This document shows, piece after piece, positions 30,535 to 39,963 of a DNA stretch of 64,000 bases. The stretch spans positions 248,001 to 312,000 of the forward strand of contig NZ_JAAIVI010000020.1 of NCBI RefSeq assembly GCF_011008905.1. Reading direction: 5' to 3'. Made by a program: the position numbers and the translations under genes. The notes beneath the pieces were generated by a model. The model saw nothing but the letters and a program-made list of their open reading frames with translations. It was not told where the DNA came from and made no database searches. Numbering within the stretch: position 1 is the stretch's first letter; every line of letters starts with the position of its first letter. This DNA is from Wenzhouxiangella sp. XN201. GTDB taxonomy: Bacteria; Pseudomonadota; Gammaproteobacteria; Xanthomonadales; Wenzhouxiangellaceae.

Positions 30535-32775
30535 ATGATTTCAATGCCCTTGTCCACACCATCACAGCACAACCCATCTCTGTACCAGATGCTGGTAGAG
30601 GGCGTTCGCGATGCGGTGTACCTCCACGACGTCGAAGGCAGGATACTGGAAGTGAATCCCGCGGCAACCGATCAGACCGGTTACAGCCGCGATGAGTTGC
30701 TTCAAATGCTTATCCACACTCTCAACCCCTACCGCGATGCCAAGGCCTTCAAGTCCATGCTCGACGAAATGCTTGAGCAAGGGCTATCGCACAAGACAAT
30801 TTATTCCACCCATCGTCAGGCAAACGGCAGAGAGATACCCATCGAGGTCAATCTCAACCGCCTTGATCATGGCTCTGAGATTCTGTTTGTTGCAGCTATC
30901 CGCGATATTTCCGAGCATGAGCGCCTGAAGCTGAGCGTAGAACACAAGGTCCGATTCAACCAGCTACTACTCGATATTTCCTCTCGCCTGGTTAATCTCG
31001 ATCCGGAAAGAATCGATGGGGCTATTGACGACGTGCTGGCTGATATCGGTCAGTTCTTCAGTGTGGACCGTTCGTATGTCTTTTCCATTGACTGGGATAA
31101 TGACTCTATTACCAATACCCATGAGTGGACGGGGAAGGATGTCCCGCCCGCCATCCATCGCCTGCAGAATGTCGCTTTCAGCGATTTCCCCTGGCTGAAA
31201 AAGCTTATGGAACGCCTCCAGGTGGCTCATGCGCCAGATGTATCGGAGCTGCCCGAAGAAGCGCGAAAGGACCGGGAAGAGTACCAGCAGCAAAAGATCC
31301 GCTCTCTGATTATCGTTCCCATTATTCGTGACGGCCGGGCTGTTGGCATGTTCGGGCTGGATGCCGTGCGCCAGAAGGGCCACTGGGACAAGGATATTCG
31401 CGACAACCTGAGGCTGCTTGCCCAATTGCTGTCCAGCGCCATGGATGCTGCACGACTGGGCCGTGAACTCACACATATGGCCTATCACGATGCCTTGACT
31501 CAGTTGCCTAACCGTAAGCTGTTGCATGATCGGTTCGCGCTGGCGGCGGAGCGTGCCCGAAGAAATGGACACAAGGTCGCGGTGTTGCTGCTTGATATCG
31601 ATGATTTCAAGCTCGTCAACGACACGCTCACGCATTCGTCCGGGGATAAGTTGTTGTGCGTCATTGCTGAGCGCTTGAAGAAAATGATCCGGGGGTCGGA
31701 TACAGTTGCCCGGCTGGGTGGTGACGAGTTCGTTATGGTTTGTGAGTTGAAATCGGGCGAAGACGCCGCTGCCCTGGCCGAACGTACAATCGAGTCCATT
31801 AGTGCACCTGTGATGATTGAGCGTCAGCGCATCATCATCCATGCAAGCATCGGCATTTCTCTAATGCCCGATGACCAGGCTGGGTGCGACAAGATGCTTC
31901 GCAATGCCGATATTGCCATGTATGAAGCCAAGGCGGCTGGCAAGAACCGATTCGCTTTCTACGATGCGTCGATGGGAGAAAGCGTAAGGGTTCTGATTGA
32001 AATGCGCTACGACCTGCAGCAGGCCATCGACAACGATCAGCTAATCGTCCACTATCAGCCCTTATGTTGTGCACAAACGGATCGCCTTTCCGGGTTCGAA
32101 GCGCTGGTTCGGTGGCAGCATCCGATCAAGGGTTTGATGATGCCGGCGGCCTTCCTGCCCGTCGCGGAGCGCTCGGATCTTATTTGCCGACTTGATCGGT
32201 GGGTGATGCAGCAGGCTTGTACAGATGCCAAAGAACTCTGCGGTGATAATGCGGAGATGCGCATTGGTATCAATCTTTCAACGCGCGACCTTTACGATCG
32301 TTATGTTGTTGATCGCTTTGTTGAAACGGCGCGGGCATTTGGGCCTTCAATCGACCGCAGGATTCAACTGGAAATTACCGAGTCCATGCTGATGCAGGAC
32401 GTGCATACCGCAATCGATCACCTCAATCTGTTCAAGAAGTTCTTGCCGCGCGTCAGTATCGCGATCGACGATTTTGGCAGTGGTTATTCATCACTCAACT
32501 ATCTCCGCAGGCTGCCCATCGACACACTCAAGATCGACCGCGCCTTTACTGCCGACCTGCTCGATGATCGCCGCAGTGCCAAGGCCATCATACGATCCAT
32601 CATGGACCTGGCCCGGAACCTGGGTCTGAAGGTGATTGCCGAGGGGGTCGAGACTCAGGAACAGTACCGGCTCTTCAAGTCATTGGGCTGTGATCAGATC
32701 CAGGGCTACTACATTGGCAAACCGCAGCCGTTGAGCCAGGCCATGAAATCAGTTCCGCCTTGGCTGGAGGTCTGA
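30535..32775 (+). CDS. PAS-GAF-GGDEF-EAL signalling protein
   Basis: The 746-residue cytoplasmic c-di-GMP protein has a PAS domain (about residues 20-130), a GAF domain (about 150-305), GGDEF (about 325-480) and EAL (about 500-745). The cyclase motif GGDEF is intact at residues 395-399 and the phosphodiesterase motif EAL at 522-524, with DDFGSGYSSLNYL and EGVETQEQY also present. Both activities are possible. No transmembrane segment is seen, so the signal is cytoplasmic. GC content and codon use look less biased than in neighbours, hinting at a different history. ATG 30535 is chosen; an ATG at 30544 is possible. The next gene follows after 23 bp. Confidence 0.9.
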   Translation: MISMPLSTPSQHNPSLYQMLVEGVRDAVYLHDVEGRILEVNPAATDQTGYSRDELLQMLIHTLNPYRDAKAFKSMLDEMLEQGLSHKTIYSTHRQANGREIPIEVNLNRLDHGSEILFVAAIRDISEHERLKLSVEHKVRFNQLLLDISSRLVNLDPERIDGAIDDVLADIGQFFSVDRSYVFSIDWDNDSITNTHEWTGKDVPPAIHRLQNVAFSDFPWLKKLMERLQVAHAPDVSELPEEARKDREEYQQQKIRSLIIVPIIRDGRAVGMFGLDAVRQKGHWDKDIRDNLRLLAQLLSSAMDAARLGRELTHMAYHDALTQLPNRKLLHDRFALAAERARRNGHKVAVLLLDIDDFKLVNDTLTHSSGDKLLCVIAERLKKMIRGSDTVARLGGDEFVMVCELKSGEDAAALAERTIESISAPVMIERQRIIIHASIGISLMPDDQAGCDKMLRNADIAMYEAKAAGKNRFAFYDASMGESVRVLIEMRYDLQQAIDNDQLIVHYQPLCCAQTDRLSGFEALVRWQHPIKGLMMPAAFLPVAERSDLICRLDRWVMQQACTDAKELCGDNAEMRIGINLSTRDLYDRYVVDRFVETARAFGPSIDRRIQLEITESMLMQDVHTAIDHLNLFKKFLPRVSIAIDDFGSGYSSLNYLRRLPIDTLKIDRAFTADLLDDRRSAKAIIRSIMDLARNLGLKVIAEGVETQEQYRLFKSLGCDQIQGYYIGKPQPLSQAMKSVPPWLEV

Positions 32776-32798
32776 TCCAGAGTACGGAGGGCGCCTAG

Positions 32799-34271
32799 AT
32801 GCGCAGCGGGCACGAGAAGAAACGCGATTCGGAGCTTCGATTGGCGGCTGAGGCCATCGGCAGTTTCATTCTCGGGCGCATTTTTCTGGCCAAGGCCATT
32901 TTCCCATTGCTGGTGGGCGCGATGTTTCTCACCGGCACCTGGGCATTGCTCCAGGATGATCTGGAGCTCAGGGAGCAGCAACAGCGCTTGACCGAAACTG
33001 CCGATGCCACCATCCATGATGCCTGGTGGCGCATCGATTTCGACGTTGAAACCATGGGCGATGCCGTCAACTGGCAGGCGGCGACTCGTCCCGATCTGTG
33101 TATCCACGTGATGATGGATATGGGCCTTCGGGGGGACCAGGATGCGGTGTTTTGCCGACAGTGGGGTGGCATTTCCTACGGCTCGGACCTGATTAAAAAC
33201 TCGACGCTTGGAGACGGCAAGGCCGTTCCGTGGCGAAACCTCAATGGTGAGCCGGAGATTGACCTGCGCTTCTCACCCAGGGCATTCGAATGGTTGGAGA
33301 GCAACCAAGCCTGGGATCGCTACGGCTTCGGCATCGATGAAGAGCCAACCGCCCTGGAGGCGCTGGTGTCCCAGCTTGATCAGCCGACCGAGCATCTGAT
33401 CCATGCCTGGACCCACAGCCGGCAGCTCGAGATGCGTTTCAATCCGGCACAACCGGCCGAGGCCCTTCCGTCCCGGCTCCTGGCCGAGAATCCACCACTG
33501 GTGGAAAGCCGCCTGGAATGGCTGATCTTTCCCGCCATGATGGGCGCCACGGCCTGGGCAATTGGCTGCTTCCTCATGTTCTTTACCAGTCCAAAGTGGC
33601 TGCGAACCACGGTCTTCCTGGGCAGTCTGGCATTGCTGCCCTGGTGGGGTGACTGGATCTGGCGTGCCCTGGACCATCTCTGGAGTGGCTCCAGCCAGGC
33701 CAGGGTCCTGGTACAGTCCGAACTGATGGGCATGCCGCCGAGACTGCGGGTGGTGGACCCCGGATATCGCGGTGAACCCGAGGATATCCGTCAATCCTGG
33801 AACCTGAGCACTTCCATGTATTCAACGGCGTTCGATGCCGTGGAGTTTGCGTACCCGGGATTCGTCGTCCCTGCCGATGAAGCCCTCGCGACCCTGGTAG
33901 CACAAGTGAACCGGTCGCTGTACGAACAAGCTGACGATCGGATCACCACGGTATTTGAATTCCTCCAGGATATGGAAAGTCGTAGACGAACCGAGGCCGG
34001 GCTGCTGTTCATGGAGGCGGCTCGCCATATCAGCCTCGATCAGAGCCGCAGCGAAAAGGCTCGTCGTGCGGCGTTGCGTCTTCTGCGTGAGCGTGCCGGC
34101 TACGCAGGATTTATCTCGGCACACCGGCCGGCCCCGGAGGTGCGGCTCGGATATTATCTGCGACTCCGTAATTATCCGGACGTAGCGGTACAGACTGGAG
34201 TCAGCGCCTTTCTGGAGCGGACTCGTGAGGAATGGCACGAGCAGGGAAAGGCGTATCCGGATGAAGTCTGA
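32799..34271 (+). CDS. Membrane protein of unknown function downstream of GGDEF-EAL
   Basis: The 490-residue protein has a hydrophobic segment near residues 36-52 (AIFPLLVGAMFLTGTWALL), an extracytoplasmic region of about 180 residues, and two more segments at about 245-290 (LIFPAMMGATAWAIGCFLMF and TTVFLGSLALLPWWGDWIW). A C-terminal soluble domain contains helical stretches such as RRRTEAGLLFMEAARHISLD. GGAGG 8 bases before the ATG confirms the start. I recognise no family. The 23-bp gap to the PAS-GAF-GGDEF-EAL gene suggests an operon and a possible sensory or effector partner. Confidence 0.7.
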   Translation: MRSGHEKKRDSELRLAAEAIGSFILGRIFLAKAIFPLLVGAMFLTGTWALLQDDLELREQQQRLTETADATIHDAWWRIDFDVETMGDAVNWQAATRPDLCIHVMMDMGLRGDQDAVFCRQWGGISYGSDLIKNSTLGDGKAVPWRNLNGEPEIDLRFSPRAFEWLESNQAWDRYGFGIDEEPTALEALVSQLDQPTEHLIHAWTHSRQLEMRFNPAQPAEALPSRLLAENPPLVESRLEWLIFPAMMGATAWAIGCFLMFFTSPKWLRTTVFLGSLALLPWWGDWIWRALDHLWSGSSQARVLVQSELMGMPPRLRVVDPGYRGEPEDIRQSWNLSTSMYSTAFDAVEFAYPGFVVPADEALATLVAQVNRSLYEQADDRITTVFEFLQDMESRRRTEAGLLFMEAARHISLDQSRSEKARRAALRLLRERAGYAGFISAHRPAPEVRLGYYLRLRNYPDVAVQTGVSAFLERTREEWHEQGKAYPDEV

Positions 34272-34579
34272 CCAAGTCTGACTTCTGTGCAAACCCCCGT
34301 CACCGCTGCAACATCCCCTCGACCACCATGTCATCGTTCATCGCTTGCCCGCCCCAATGCGGGGCGCACGTTTCCGCTGAAACGTGTTTGCGGCATCTGG
34401 GCAGATGCCGCACCTCCAGTTCAGCCGGTGGGCGCAGGATCGCAATCCGGGCTCCGCCCAGAAAAGCCTTATAAAGCAGTGGGTTGAGGCGATCCTGTTG
34501 GGTGCCCACGCTGCGATTCCTGTCGGCGCCCTCCGGGATGTGGTGAAATGGCTCTCGCAGCCGCGATGGAGTCCAGACA
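34272..34579. other. 308-bp intergenic region with three hairpins
   Basis: No protein of interest is encoded. Within 61 bp lie three consecutive perfect hairpins: GCCCC/GGGGC at 34351-34365, CGTTT/AAACG at about 34369-34384, and a 9-bp stem GCGGCATCT/AGATGCCGC at 34390-34411. None is followed by a T-run. They could be a structured 5' leader of the methyltransferase gene or a relic of a repeat element. Confidence 0.5.
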
Positions 34580-35224
34580 TTGAGCGTCCGGGAAGCCTAC
34601 AACCGCTGGGCCGACCAGTATGACCACAACAACAACCGCACGCGCGACCTGAACATGCAGTGCCTGCGCCGGGCCGAGCTTCCCCTGGCCGGTGCCCGGG
34701 TCTTCGAGGCCGGCTGCGGCACCGGGCTGAATACCGAGTACCTGGCTTCGCAGGCCGAGCAGGTTGTAGCTATGGATTTTTCCGAGGCGATGCTCAAACG
34801 GGCAAGAGATCGCGTCGGCCAGCCCTCGGTATGGTTCGAAGCGGGGGATGTCACGCACCGGTGGCCAGGCAACGATGATTCATGCGATCTAGTCGTCATT
34901 ACCCTGGTGCTCGAGCACGTCGGAGACCTCGGTCCGGTGTTCACCCAGGCCCGGCGTGTGCTGCACAATGGCGGACTGCTCTACATCGCCGAACTGCATC
35001 CTTACCGCCAGCTCGCCGGCGGACAGGCCCGGTTCATGCCCGAAGGCAGCGACACAGAAGAATTCGTCCCGGCGTGGAATCATTCGGTTTCGGAGTTCGT
35101 TTCCGTGGCGCTAGCGGCGGGCTTCGATCTGCAGCGCATCGCAGAGCCTGCTTTCGAGGATGATGAAGTGCCGCAGTTGTTGCAGCTGTGGCTATGCGCT
35201 GCATTCGATGCCGAGAGGAAGTGA
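34580..35224 (+). CDS. Class I SAM-dependent methyltransferase
   Basis: The 214-residue enzyme has the class I pattern: YNRWADQYDH at the N-terminus, motif I as VFEAGCGTGLNTEYLA, then VVAMDFSEAMLKRAR and VITLVLEHVGD. It resembles BioC/UbiE-type small-molecule methyltransferases; the substrate is unknown. The start is TTG at 34580: no ATG or GTG occurs in frame after the last upstream stop, and GGAG at 34568-34571 gives an 8-base spacer. Confidence 0.8.
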   Translation: MSVREAYNRWADQYDHNNNRTRDLNMQCLRRAELPLAGARVFEAGCGTGLNTEYLASQAEQVVAMDFSEAMLKRARDRVGQPSVWFEAGDVTHRWPGNDDSCDLVVITLVLEHVGDLGPVFTQARRVLHNGGLLYIAELHPYRQLAGGQARFMPEGSDTEEFVPAWNHSVSEFVSVALAAGFDLQRIAEPAFEDDEVPQLLQLWLCAAFDAERK

Positions 35225-35394
35225 CAACGATATGATCACTTCCGTTTTATTCGATGGCGCTTCTGGGCTCCCCTTTCATTTCGTTTTACTGCAGGCGTAG
35301 GAACTTTCCAGGTCTGAGGGCAGAATGACTCATGGCACAGGCATGTCCGATGTCGTTCGCCTACGCTTTCGGGAAACCATCGGAGCTTGGGCTC

Positions 35395-35952
35395 ATGGCC
35401 ATACATCGATTCGACCGACTGAAAATCGGCCTGAGCGCTTTCATCACGCTGGCCATTTGGGGCCTGCTCGTGTGGCGGCATTTTCACGCTGGCGTCCCGG
35501 CCCATCATCTGCTCAATAACCCGGAGCTGCCGACAGTTTCCGATTGGTATGGCGGCCTGCTATTGCCCGTGCTGGCCTGGGGGCTGCTGAGCCTGGCCGG
35601 GCGCCGCGTCAAGGCTGCGGATTACGCCGGCCTCAGATCCATCGTTGTAGGCCTGGTAGCGGGTACGGCCTACGGTGTGGCCATGTCGGTCACTTTCTTC
35701 AGTGGTCATGAGTCGATTACGAACTCTCTGTTCTTCAGCCTGCTGCCGCTGGCCCTGTTTCTGCCGGTGTACCGGCCCGAATGCCTGCTCGGTTTCGTGC
35801 TGGGCATGAGTGTGAGCTTCGGCGTCGTCCTGCCAGCCCTGTTCGGTTCACTCATGGCGCTGGTGACCTTCGTCATTCATCGCTTCATTGGCTTGCCGCT
35901 CCAGCGACTGGTCGGCCTGCGTACTGGCGCGGACCTGCGGGGTGCCAAATGA
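35395..35952 (+). CDS. Integral membrane protein of unknown function
   Basis: The 185-residue protein has about five hydrophobic segments (GLSAFITLAIWGLLVW, LLLPVLAWGLLSLAG, SIVVGLVAGTAYGVAMSV, LFFSLLPLALFLPVY, LLGFVLGMSVSFGVVLPALF). No conserved motif is recognised. GGAG 9 bases upstream supports ATG 35395 over an in-frame ATG at 35332. Its stop overlaps the start of the alcohol-dehydrogenase-like gene by 4 bp, so the two are probably translated together. Confidence 0.72.
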   Translation: MAIHRFDRLKIGLSAFITLAIWGLLVWRHFHAGVPAHHLLNNPELPTVSDWYGGLLLPVLAWGLLSLAGRRVKAADYAGLRSIVVGLVAGTAYGVAMSVTFFSGHESITNSLFFSLLPLALFLPVYRPECLLGFVLGMSVSFGVVLPALFGSLMALVTFVIHRFIGLPLQRLVGLRTGADLRGAK

Positions 35953-36971
35953 CTAGCATGCGGGCCATGGTCCAGGATCAGTATGGTGCCCCCGATGAAG
36001 TGCTGCACTTGCGTGAAGTCGAGGTCCCGACACCTGCTCCGGGCGAGGTGCTTGTGCGCGTGCGGGCAGCCTCGGTCAATCCCGATGTGTGGCATGCGGT
36101 CAGCGGCTACCCCCGCCTCATGCGTCTGATGGGCGCGGGCCTGCGTAGGCAAAAGCAGCCGATCCCCGGCCTGGACATGGCCGGCGAAGTAGAGAAGGTG
36201 GGCAGTGCCGTGGTCGACTTTCGCCCCGGGGATGCGGTATTCGGCGAAACCCATGACAGGATTCAGTGGACCAACGGGGGCGCCTATGCCGAATATGTGT
36301 GTGTCCCTCAACACGTATTGGCGCTCAAGCCCGAGAACATCACCTTCGAGCAGGCGGGGTCGGTGCCGACCTCCGGAATCATCGCCCTCGTCAATCTGCG
36401 CAAGCACATATGGTCTAGGCCGGGGCAGCGCATCGTGATCAACGGCGCGGCCGGCGGTGTGGGGAGTATCGCCATTCAGATGGCCAAGGCCAAGGGGGCT
36501 TATGTCGTCGGTGTGGATCACGCCACCAAGCTCGACTACTTGCGAACGCTGGGTGCCGACGAAGTGATGGACTACACGAGAGAGGACGTCACCCGGCTTG
36601 ACGAACGCTTTGATCTCATCATCGACGTGGCATCGTCCCTATCAATTTCCGACTGCAGACGGATACTCGAGCCCGATGGCATCTATGTCATGATCGGTCA
36701 CGATCACTACGGGGCAAAAGGTCGCCGCACGCTCGGCGGCATACCGTATTTTCTCGGCTTTATGGTGCGGGCGCGATTCGACCGGAACCTGGACAAGTCA
36801 TGGTTCGAGACGATGGAAAAGCGCGATGCCCTGGAGATCCTGCGAGACATGATCGAGGCCGGGCAGCTGACTCCCATCGTGGGCAGGACCTTCCCTCTGG
36901 CGGAGGTGCCCTCGGCGATCCAGTGCCTTCAGGCAGGGCAGGCATGCGGCCGAATTGTCATCGTGCCGTAG
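35949..36971 (+). CDS. Zinc-independent medium-chain dehydrogenase/quinone oxidoreductase
   Basis: The 340-residue protein belongs to the MDR superfamily: MRAMVQDQYGAPDEVLHLRE, PTPAPGEVLVRVRAASVNPD, GLDMAGEVEKVG, and the NADPH-binding INGAAGGVGSIAIQMAK. The Cys/His ligands of zinc alcohol dehydrogenases are absent, pointing to the quinone-oxidoreductase group that reduces small activated carbonyls or quinones. ATG 35949 overlaps the upstream stop (ATGA). The substrate is unknown. Confidence 0.85.
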   Translation: MTSMRAMVQDQYGAPDEVLHLREVEVPTPAPGEVLVRVRAASVNPDVWHAVSGYPRLMRLMGAGLRRQKQPIPGLDMAGEVEKVGSAVVDFRPGDAVFGETHDRIQWTNGGAYAEYVCVPQHVLALKPENITFEQAGSVPTSGIIALVNLRKHIWSRPGQRIVINGAAGGVGSIAIQMAKAKGAYVVGVDHATKLDYLRTLGADEVMDYTREDVTRLDERFDLIIDVASSLSISDCRRILEPDGIYVMIGHDHYGAKGRRTLGGIPYFLGFMVRARFDRNLDKSWFETMEKRDALEILRDMIEAGQLTPIVGRTFPLAEVPSAIQCLQAGQACGRIVIVP

Positions 36972-37058
36972 AACCCGGTCACGGCCGACTCCGACGCCTG
37001 CCGTGGTCCAATTCGCTCGGCCCGCCTGAAAGCGACCTGGAAGTAGTGAGCTGGATCT

Positions 37059-37610
37059 TCAGCCGATCATTTCGTTGATCTTGAGGACCGTGCGCCAATT
37101 GCGGGTGGTGACCGGCGAGCCGGCCAGGCGGTCGAGCAGGGCGGGGGTGATCTTTGAACGGGCTGAGCCTGAGGCGTAGTGGATCCAGAGGCTGTCGGTG
37201 CGTTGCGCGATCGACTCGCCCGAGGCGGCGAACTCGCTCAGCCTCTCGGCCGCATCGGCTGCCAGCGACTTCTGGGCCAGCCCGAGCATGACGCGGTTGG
37301 GTTCGGAGGCCGAGGCCTCCGGAAACGGATTGAGTTCGATATACAGCGGCCAGGCCGCGGCCGGGCGCACGATGACCGACACGCGGTGGCCGAAATGCGA
37401 GGCGATGGCGCCGGCGAGCTGTTTTTCCAGCGCCGAGGTGCTGCCTTCGGCGCTGAACAGGATGTTGCCGCTCTGGATGTAGGTGGCCACATTCTGCCAG
37501 CCGAGGCCGGCGCACAGGTTGCGCAGCTCGGCCATGGGCATCTTGTTGTGGCCGCCGACGTTGATACCGCGCAGCAGGGCGATCCAGCGAACTTGTGATT
37601 GCGAGCTCAT
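37059..37610 (-). CDS. DUF1697 family protein
   Basis: The 183-residue protein has the family signature WIALLRGINVGGHNKMPMAE followed by NVATYIQSGNILFSA, and ends TTRNWRTVLKI. It is a cytoplasmic alpha/beta protein of unknown biochemical role. I chose ATG 37608-37610, since the in-frame extension upstream overlaps the divergent membrane-protein gene and has no family similarity. It stands alone on the minus strand, 162 bp from the divergent gene. Confidence 0.85.
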   Translation of the reverse strand: MSSQSQVRWIALLRGINVGGHNKMPMAELRNLCAGLGWQNVATYIQSGNILFSAEGSTSALEKQLAGAIASHFGHRVSVIVRPAAAWPLYIELNPFPEASASEPNRVMLGLAQKSLAADAAERLSEFAASGESIAQRTDSLWIHYASGSARSKITPALLDRLAGSPVTTRNWRTVLKINEMIG

Positions 37611-37772
37611 GGTGCGGGTTCCGGTTCGATTCCTGTGCTTCCGGTCAGGTTGCCATCTTCTCCCGGAATACGCTGTTCTGCAAAGTCTGCTCGGTTCATG
37701 CGGCGCTGATTCGGATGACTTTTTGCGCGGATGGGCGCATGATATTCGGCAGCCCGAAGGGAGGGTGAACTC

Positions 37773-38507
37773 ATGAGTGCAGTGCCTCCGGTCGCGCCGG
37801 CTGCGGTTCGGCGGCTGAACCTCACCGGCAGCGGTCCGTTCTTCGGCGCGTTGCTGGCGCTGGCCATCGTGGCCTTCTGGCCGACCTACCTGTCGCAACT
37901 GTCCGGCCAGACCGGCTACACCCATCTGCACGCCGCCTCGGCAACTCTGTGGTTGTTGTTGCTGATTGCGCAGCCGATGGCGATTCGCGCCGGTCGGCGT
38001 GACTTGCACCGAATGGTGGGCCGGCTGTCCTACGTCGTCGCGCCGCTGGTTCTTGCCAGCGTTGTGTTGCTGGCCCACGCCAACATGCAGGGCCTGGCCG
38101 GTGAACGCCTGGCCATCCAGACCTACATCCTGTATCTGCAGTTATCGCTCGGGCTGGTTTTTGCCGCCTGCTATGCCATGGCCATCATCAAGCGCCACGA
38201 CTCGCCGGTACACATGCGTTTCATGCTCTGCACGGCGTTGACGCTGATCGACCCCATCGTGGTGCGATTGATGTTCATGGCACAACCGCTTCCAACTTGG
38301 AACTACCAGTGGTTCACGTTTCTGTTGACCGATGCCGTGCTGGTCCTGCTGATCTGGCTGGATCGAAACTCGCCGCGGGGTCGCTGGGTCTTTCCGGTGA
38401 TGCTCGGTGTGTTCGTGCTGATCCAGATCCCGGCGCTGGCTTCTCTGACCTCGAGCGGGCCGTGGCGGGCATTCGCGCAATGGTTCGCGGCACTGGGGCT
38501 CGGCTGA
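37773..38507 (+). CDS. Multi-pass membrane protein of unknown function
   Basis: The 244-residue protein has about seven hydrophobic segments, for example FFGALLALAIVAFWP, ATLWLLLLIAQPMAI, VVAPLVLASVVLLAHA, LQLSLGLVFAACYAMAI and FLLTDAVLVLLIW. Several His lie near helix ends (YTHLHAAS, DLHRMVGRLSY), a pattern seen in haem- or redox-related membrane proteins. I cannot assign a family with confidence. GGAGG about 8 bases upstream supports the start. Confidence 0.68.
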   Translation: MSAVPPVAPAAVRRLNLTGSGPFFGALLALAIVAFWPTYLSQLSGQTGYTHLHAASATLWLLLLIAQPMAIRAGRRDLHRMVGRLSYVVAPLVLASVVLLAHANMQGLAGERLAIQTYILYLQLSLGLVFAACYAMAIIKRHDSPVHMRFMLCTALTLIDPIVVRLMFMAQPLPTWNYQWFTFLLTDAVLVLLIWLDRNSPRGRWVFPVMLGVFVLIQIPALASLTSSGPWRAFAQWFAALGLG

Positions 38508-38529
38508 GGCCAGGAATTGAGCCGGCCGG

Positions 38530-39429
38530 TCAGGCCTGGCGTGGAACAACCGGCGGCGGGCGACGGGATTGGCTCAGGGCCACACCGCCCAGGATGAGGA
38601 TGCCGGCGATCATCATGCCGGGTGTGACGGCTTCGCCCAGGACCAGCCAGGCCCAGGCAACGCCGAACAGTGGCACCAGGTAGGTCACGGTGGCCGTGCG
38701 GCTCGGACCGATCGTTTCGAGCAGCCGGAACAGAAAGGCGTAGGCGATGCCGGTGCACAACACGCCCAGTGTGATTGCGCTGGCCCAGACGGTGACTGTC
38801 AATGGTTGCCCGGGCCAGTGCCAGATCGCCAGGGGCGAGAGCACGATGGCGCTGCACGAAAGCGTGGCACCGCCGAGTGCAATTGGCGGCAGGCCGGCGA
38901 GATGCCGTTTGACCAGGTTGCCGGCCAGGCCGTAGCAGGCGGCGGCGGTGGTGGCGGCCAGCGCGGCCCAGCCGACGGGTACGCCGGCCATCGGCATGCC
39001 GACCATCACGATGACGCCCACGATTCCTGAAATCAGGCCAAAGCCGCGGCGAATGCCGATCTTTTCGCCAAACATCAGGCCGGCGAAGACCACCGCGAAC
39101 AGCGCCGTCATGCTGTTGGCAATTGCGCTGATGCCGGCCGGCGCGATGGCCGTGGCCCAGGCGAAGAGGAGGAAGGGAACGGCCGAGTTGATCAGTCCGA
39201 TCCCGAACAACACATGCCAACGCCCGGCCAGTCGCTTGCGCGCGCGGTAGACGAAGGGCAGCAGCACCAGGGCGCCGAAGGCCAGCCGAATCTCGACCAG
39301 TGCGAACGGTCCGAACTCCGGCGCGGCCACGCGCATGAGCAGAAAAGACCCGCCCCAGATCATGCCGAGCAGCACCAGCTCGGCCATGGCCTTGAGTTCG
39401 TCGGCGACAGAATGCGTGGATTCGCTCAT
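38530..39429 (-). CDS. EamA/DMT-family transporter
   Basis: The 299-residue membrane protein shows two repeated five-helix EamA halves, starting near ELVLLGMIWGGSFLLMRVAA and near GLAGNLVKRHLAGLPPIALG. PLFGVAWAWLVLGEAVTPGM is the conserved end of the second repeat. Members export amino acids or other metabolites; the substrate is unknown. I chose ATG 39427-39429 (MSESTHSVADEL) over an in-frame upstream ATG. It is divergent from arsR. Confidence 0.88.
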   Translation of the reverse strand: MSESTHSVADELKAMAELVLLGMIWGGSFLLMRVAAPEFGPFALVEIRLAFGALVLLPFVYRARKRLAGRWHVLFGIGLINSAVPFLLFAWATAIAPAGISAIANSMTALFAVVFAGLMFGEKIGIRRGFGLISGIVGVIVMVGMPMAGVPVGWAALAATTAAACYGLAGNLVKRHLAGLPPIALGGATLSCSAIVLSPLAIWHWPGQPLTVTVWASAITLGVLCTGIAYAFLFRLLETIGPSRTATVTYLVPLFGVAWAWLVLGEAVTPGMMIAGILILGGVALSQSRRPPPVVPRQA

Positions 39430-39551
39430 GGCTCGATCAGAAATGGGGTTGGCCGGATCGGAAGCGGAGAGCATACCGTTTCGAGGGCCGCCTGGGGCAT
39501 AAAGCGGTTGTGGATCAAGCCAGATGACAGATCGCTGTTGCATTCAGTCTT

Positions 39552-39573
39552 TATTTCGAGTATTCTGGAAATA
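39552..39573. promoter_or_regulatory. ArsR-type operator in front of arsR
   Basis: An inverted repeat TATTTC-N10-GAAATA surrounds TTCGAGTATTCTGG and runs into the arsR start codon. A related site lies before arsI (39964-39982), matching at 13 of 19 positions. This suits ArsR-family autoregulation; DNA binding is inferred. Confidence 0.6.
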
Positions 39574-39920
39574 TGAAAAGAGCAGCCGCCCATACAATTT
39601 CCGCTGAAAGCCTGGCACCTGTATTTGCCGCATTGGGGCAGGGTGCTCGCTTGGAAGTGATGCGGCTATTGCTGGCGGCGTATCCCGATGCCGTCGCAGC
39701 CGGGGAGATCCAGGAGAAGCTGGGGATTCCGGCTTCGACGCTTTCGCATCACCTGCATCGCCTGCGCGAGGTGGGGCTGGTGGTCTCGGTGCGCGAGAGC
39801 CAGTGGATTCGCTACGCCGCGCGGGACGACACCCTGCAGGCCCTGCTCGATTTTCTCTATGCCGAATGCTGCAGCCGCAATGCGGTGGTGGATTCGGACT
39901 TGGCTGGTCGCTGTTGCTAG
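39573..39920 (+). CDS. arsR: ArsR/SmtB-family metalloregulator
   Basis: The 115-residue winged-helix repressor has the recognition helix IPASTLSHHLHRLREVGLV and the wing VVSVRESQWIRYAAR. Metal-sensing cysteines lie at the C-terminus: vicinal Cys99-Cys100 (YAECC) and Cys114-Cys115. That recalls the C-terminal As(III) sites of some ArsR proteins rather than the classical alpha-3 CxC site. It precedes arsI by 74 bp, and both genes carry a similar AT-rich inverted repeat upstream, supporting repression of both until arsenical binding. Confidence 0.85.
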   Translation: MKRAAAHTISAESLAPVFAALGQGARLEVMRLLLAAYPDAVAAGEIQEKLGIPASTLSHHLHRLREVGLVVSVRESQWIRYAARDDTLQALLDFLYAECCSRNAVVDSDLAGRCC

Positions 39921-39963
39921 GCCGATTGCCCGGTTGTTTCAGCGGCTTTTTTTGACTCATTAC

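Noticed and set aside
34272-34579. Integron attC site formed by the consecutive hairpins
   Set aside because: The conserved RYYYAAC and GTTRRRY core boxes are not found at the ends, and no integrase or cassette array is present.
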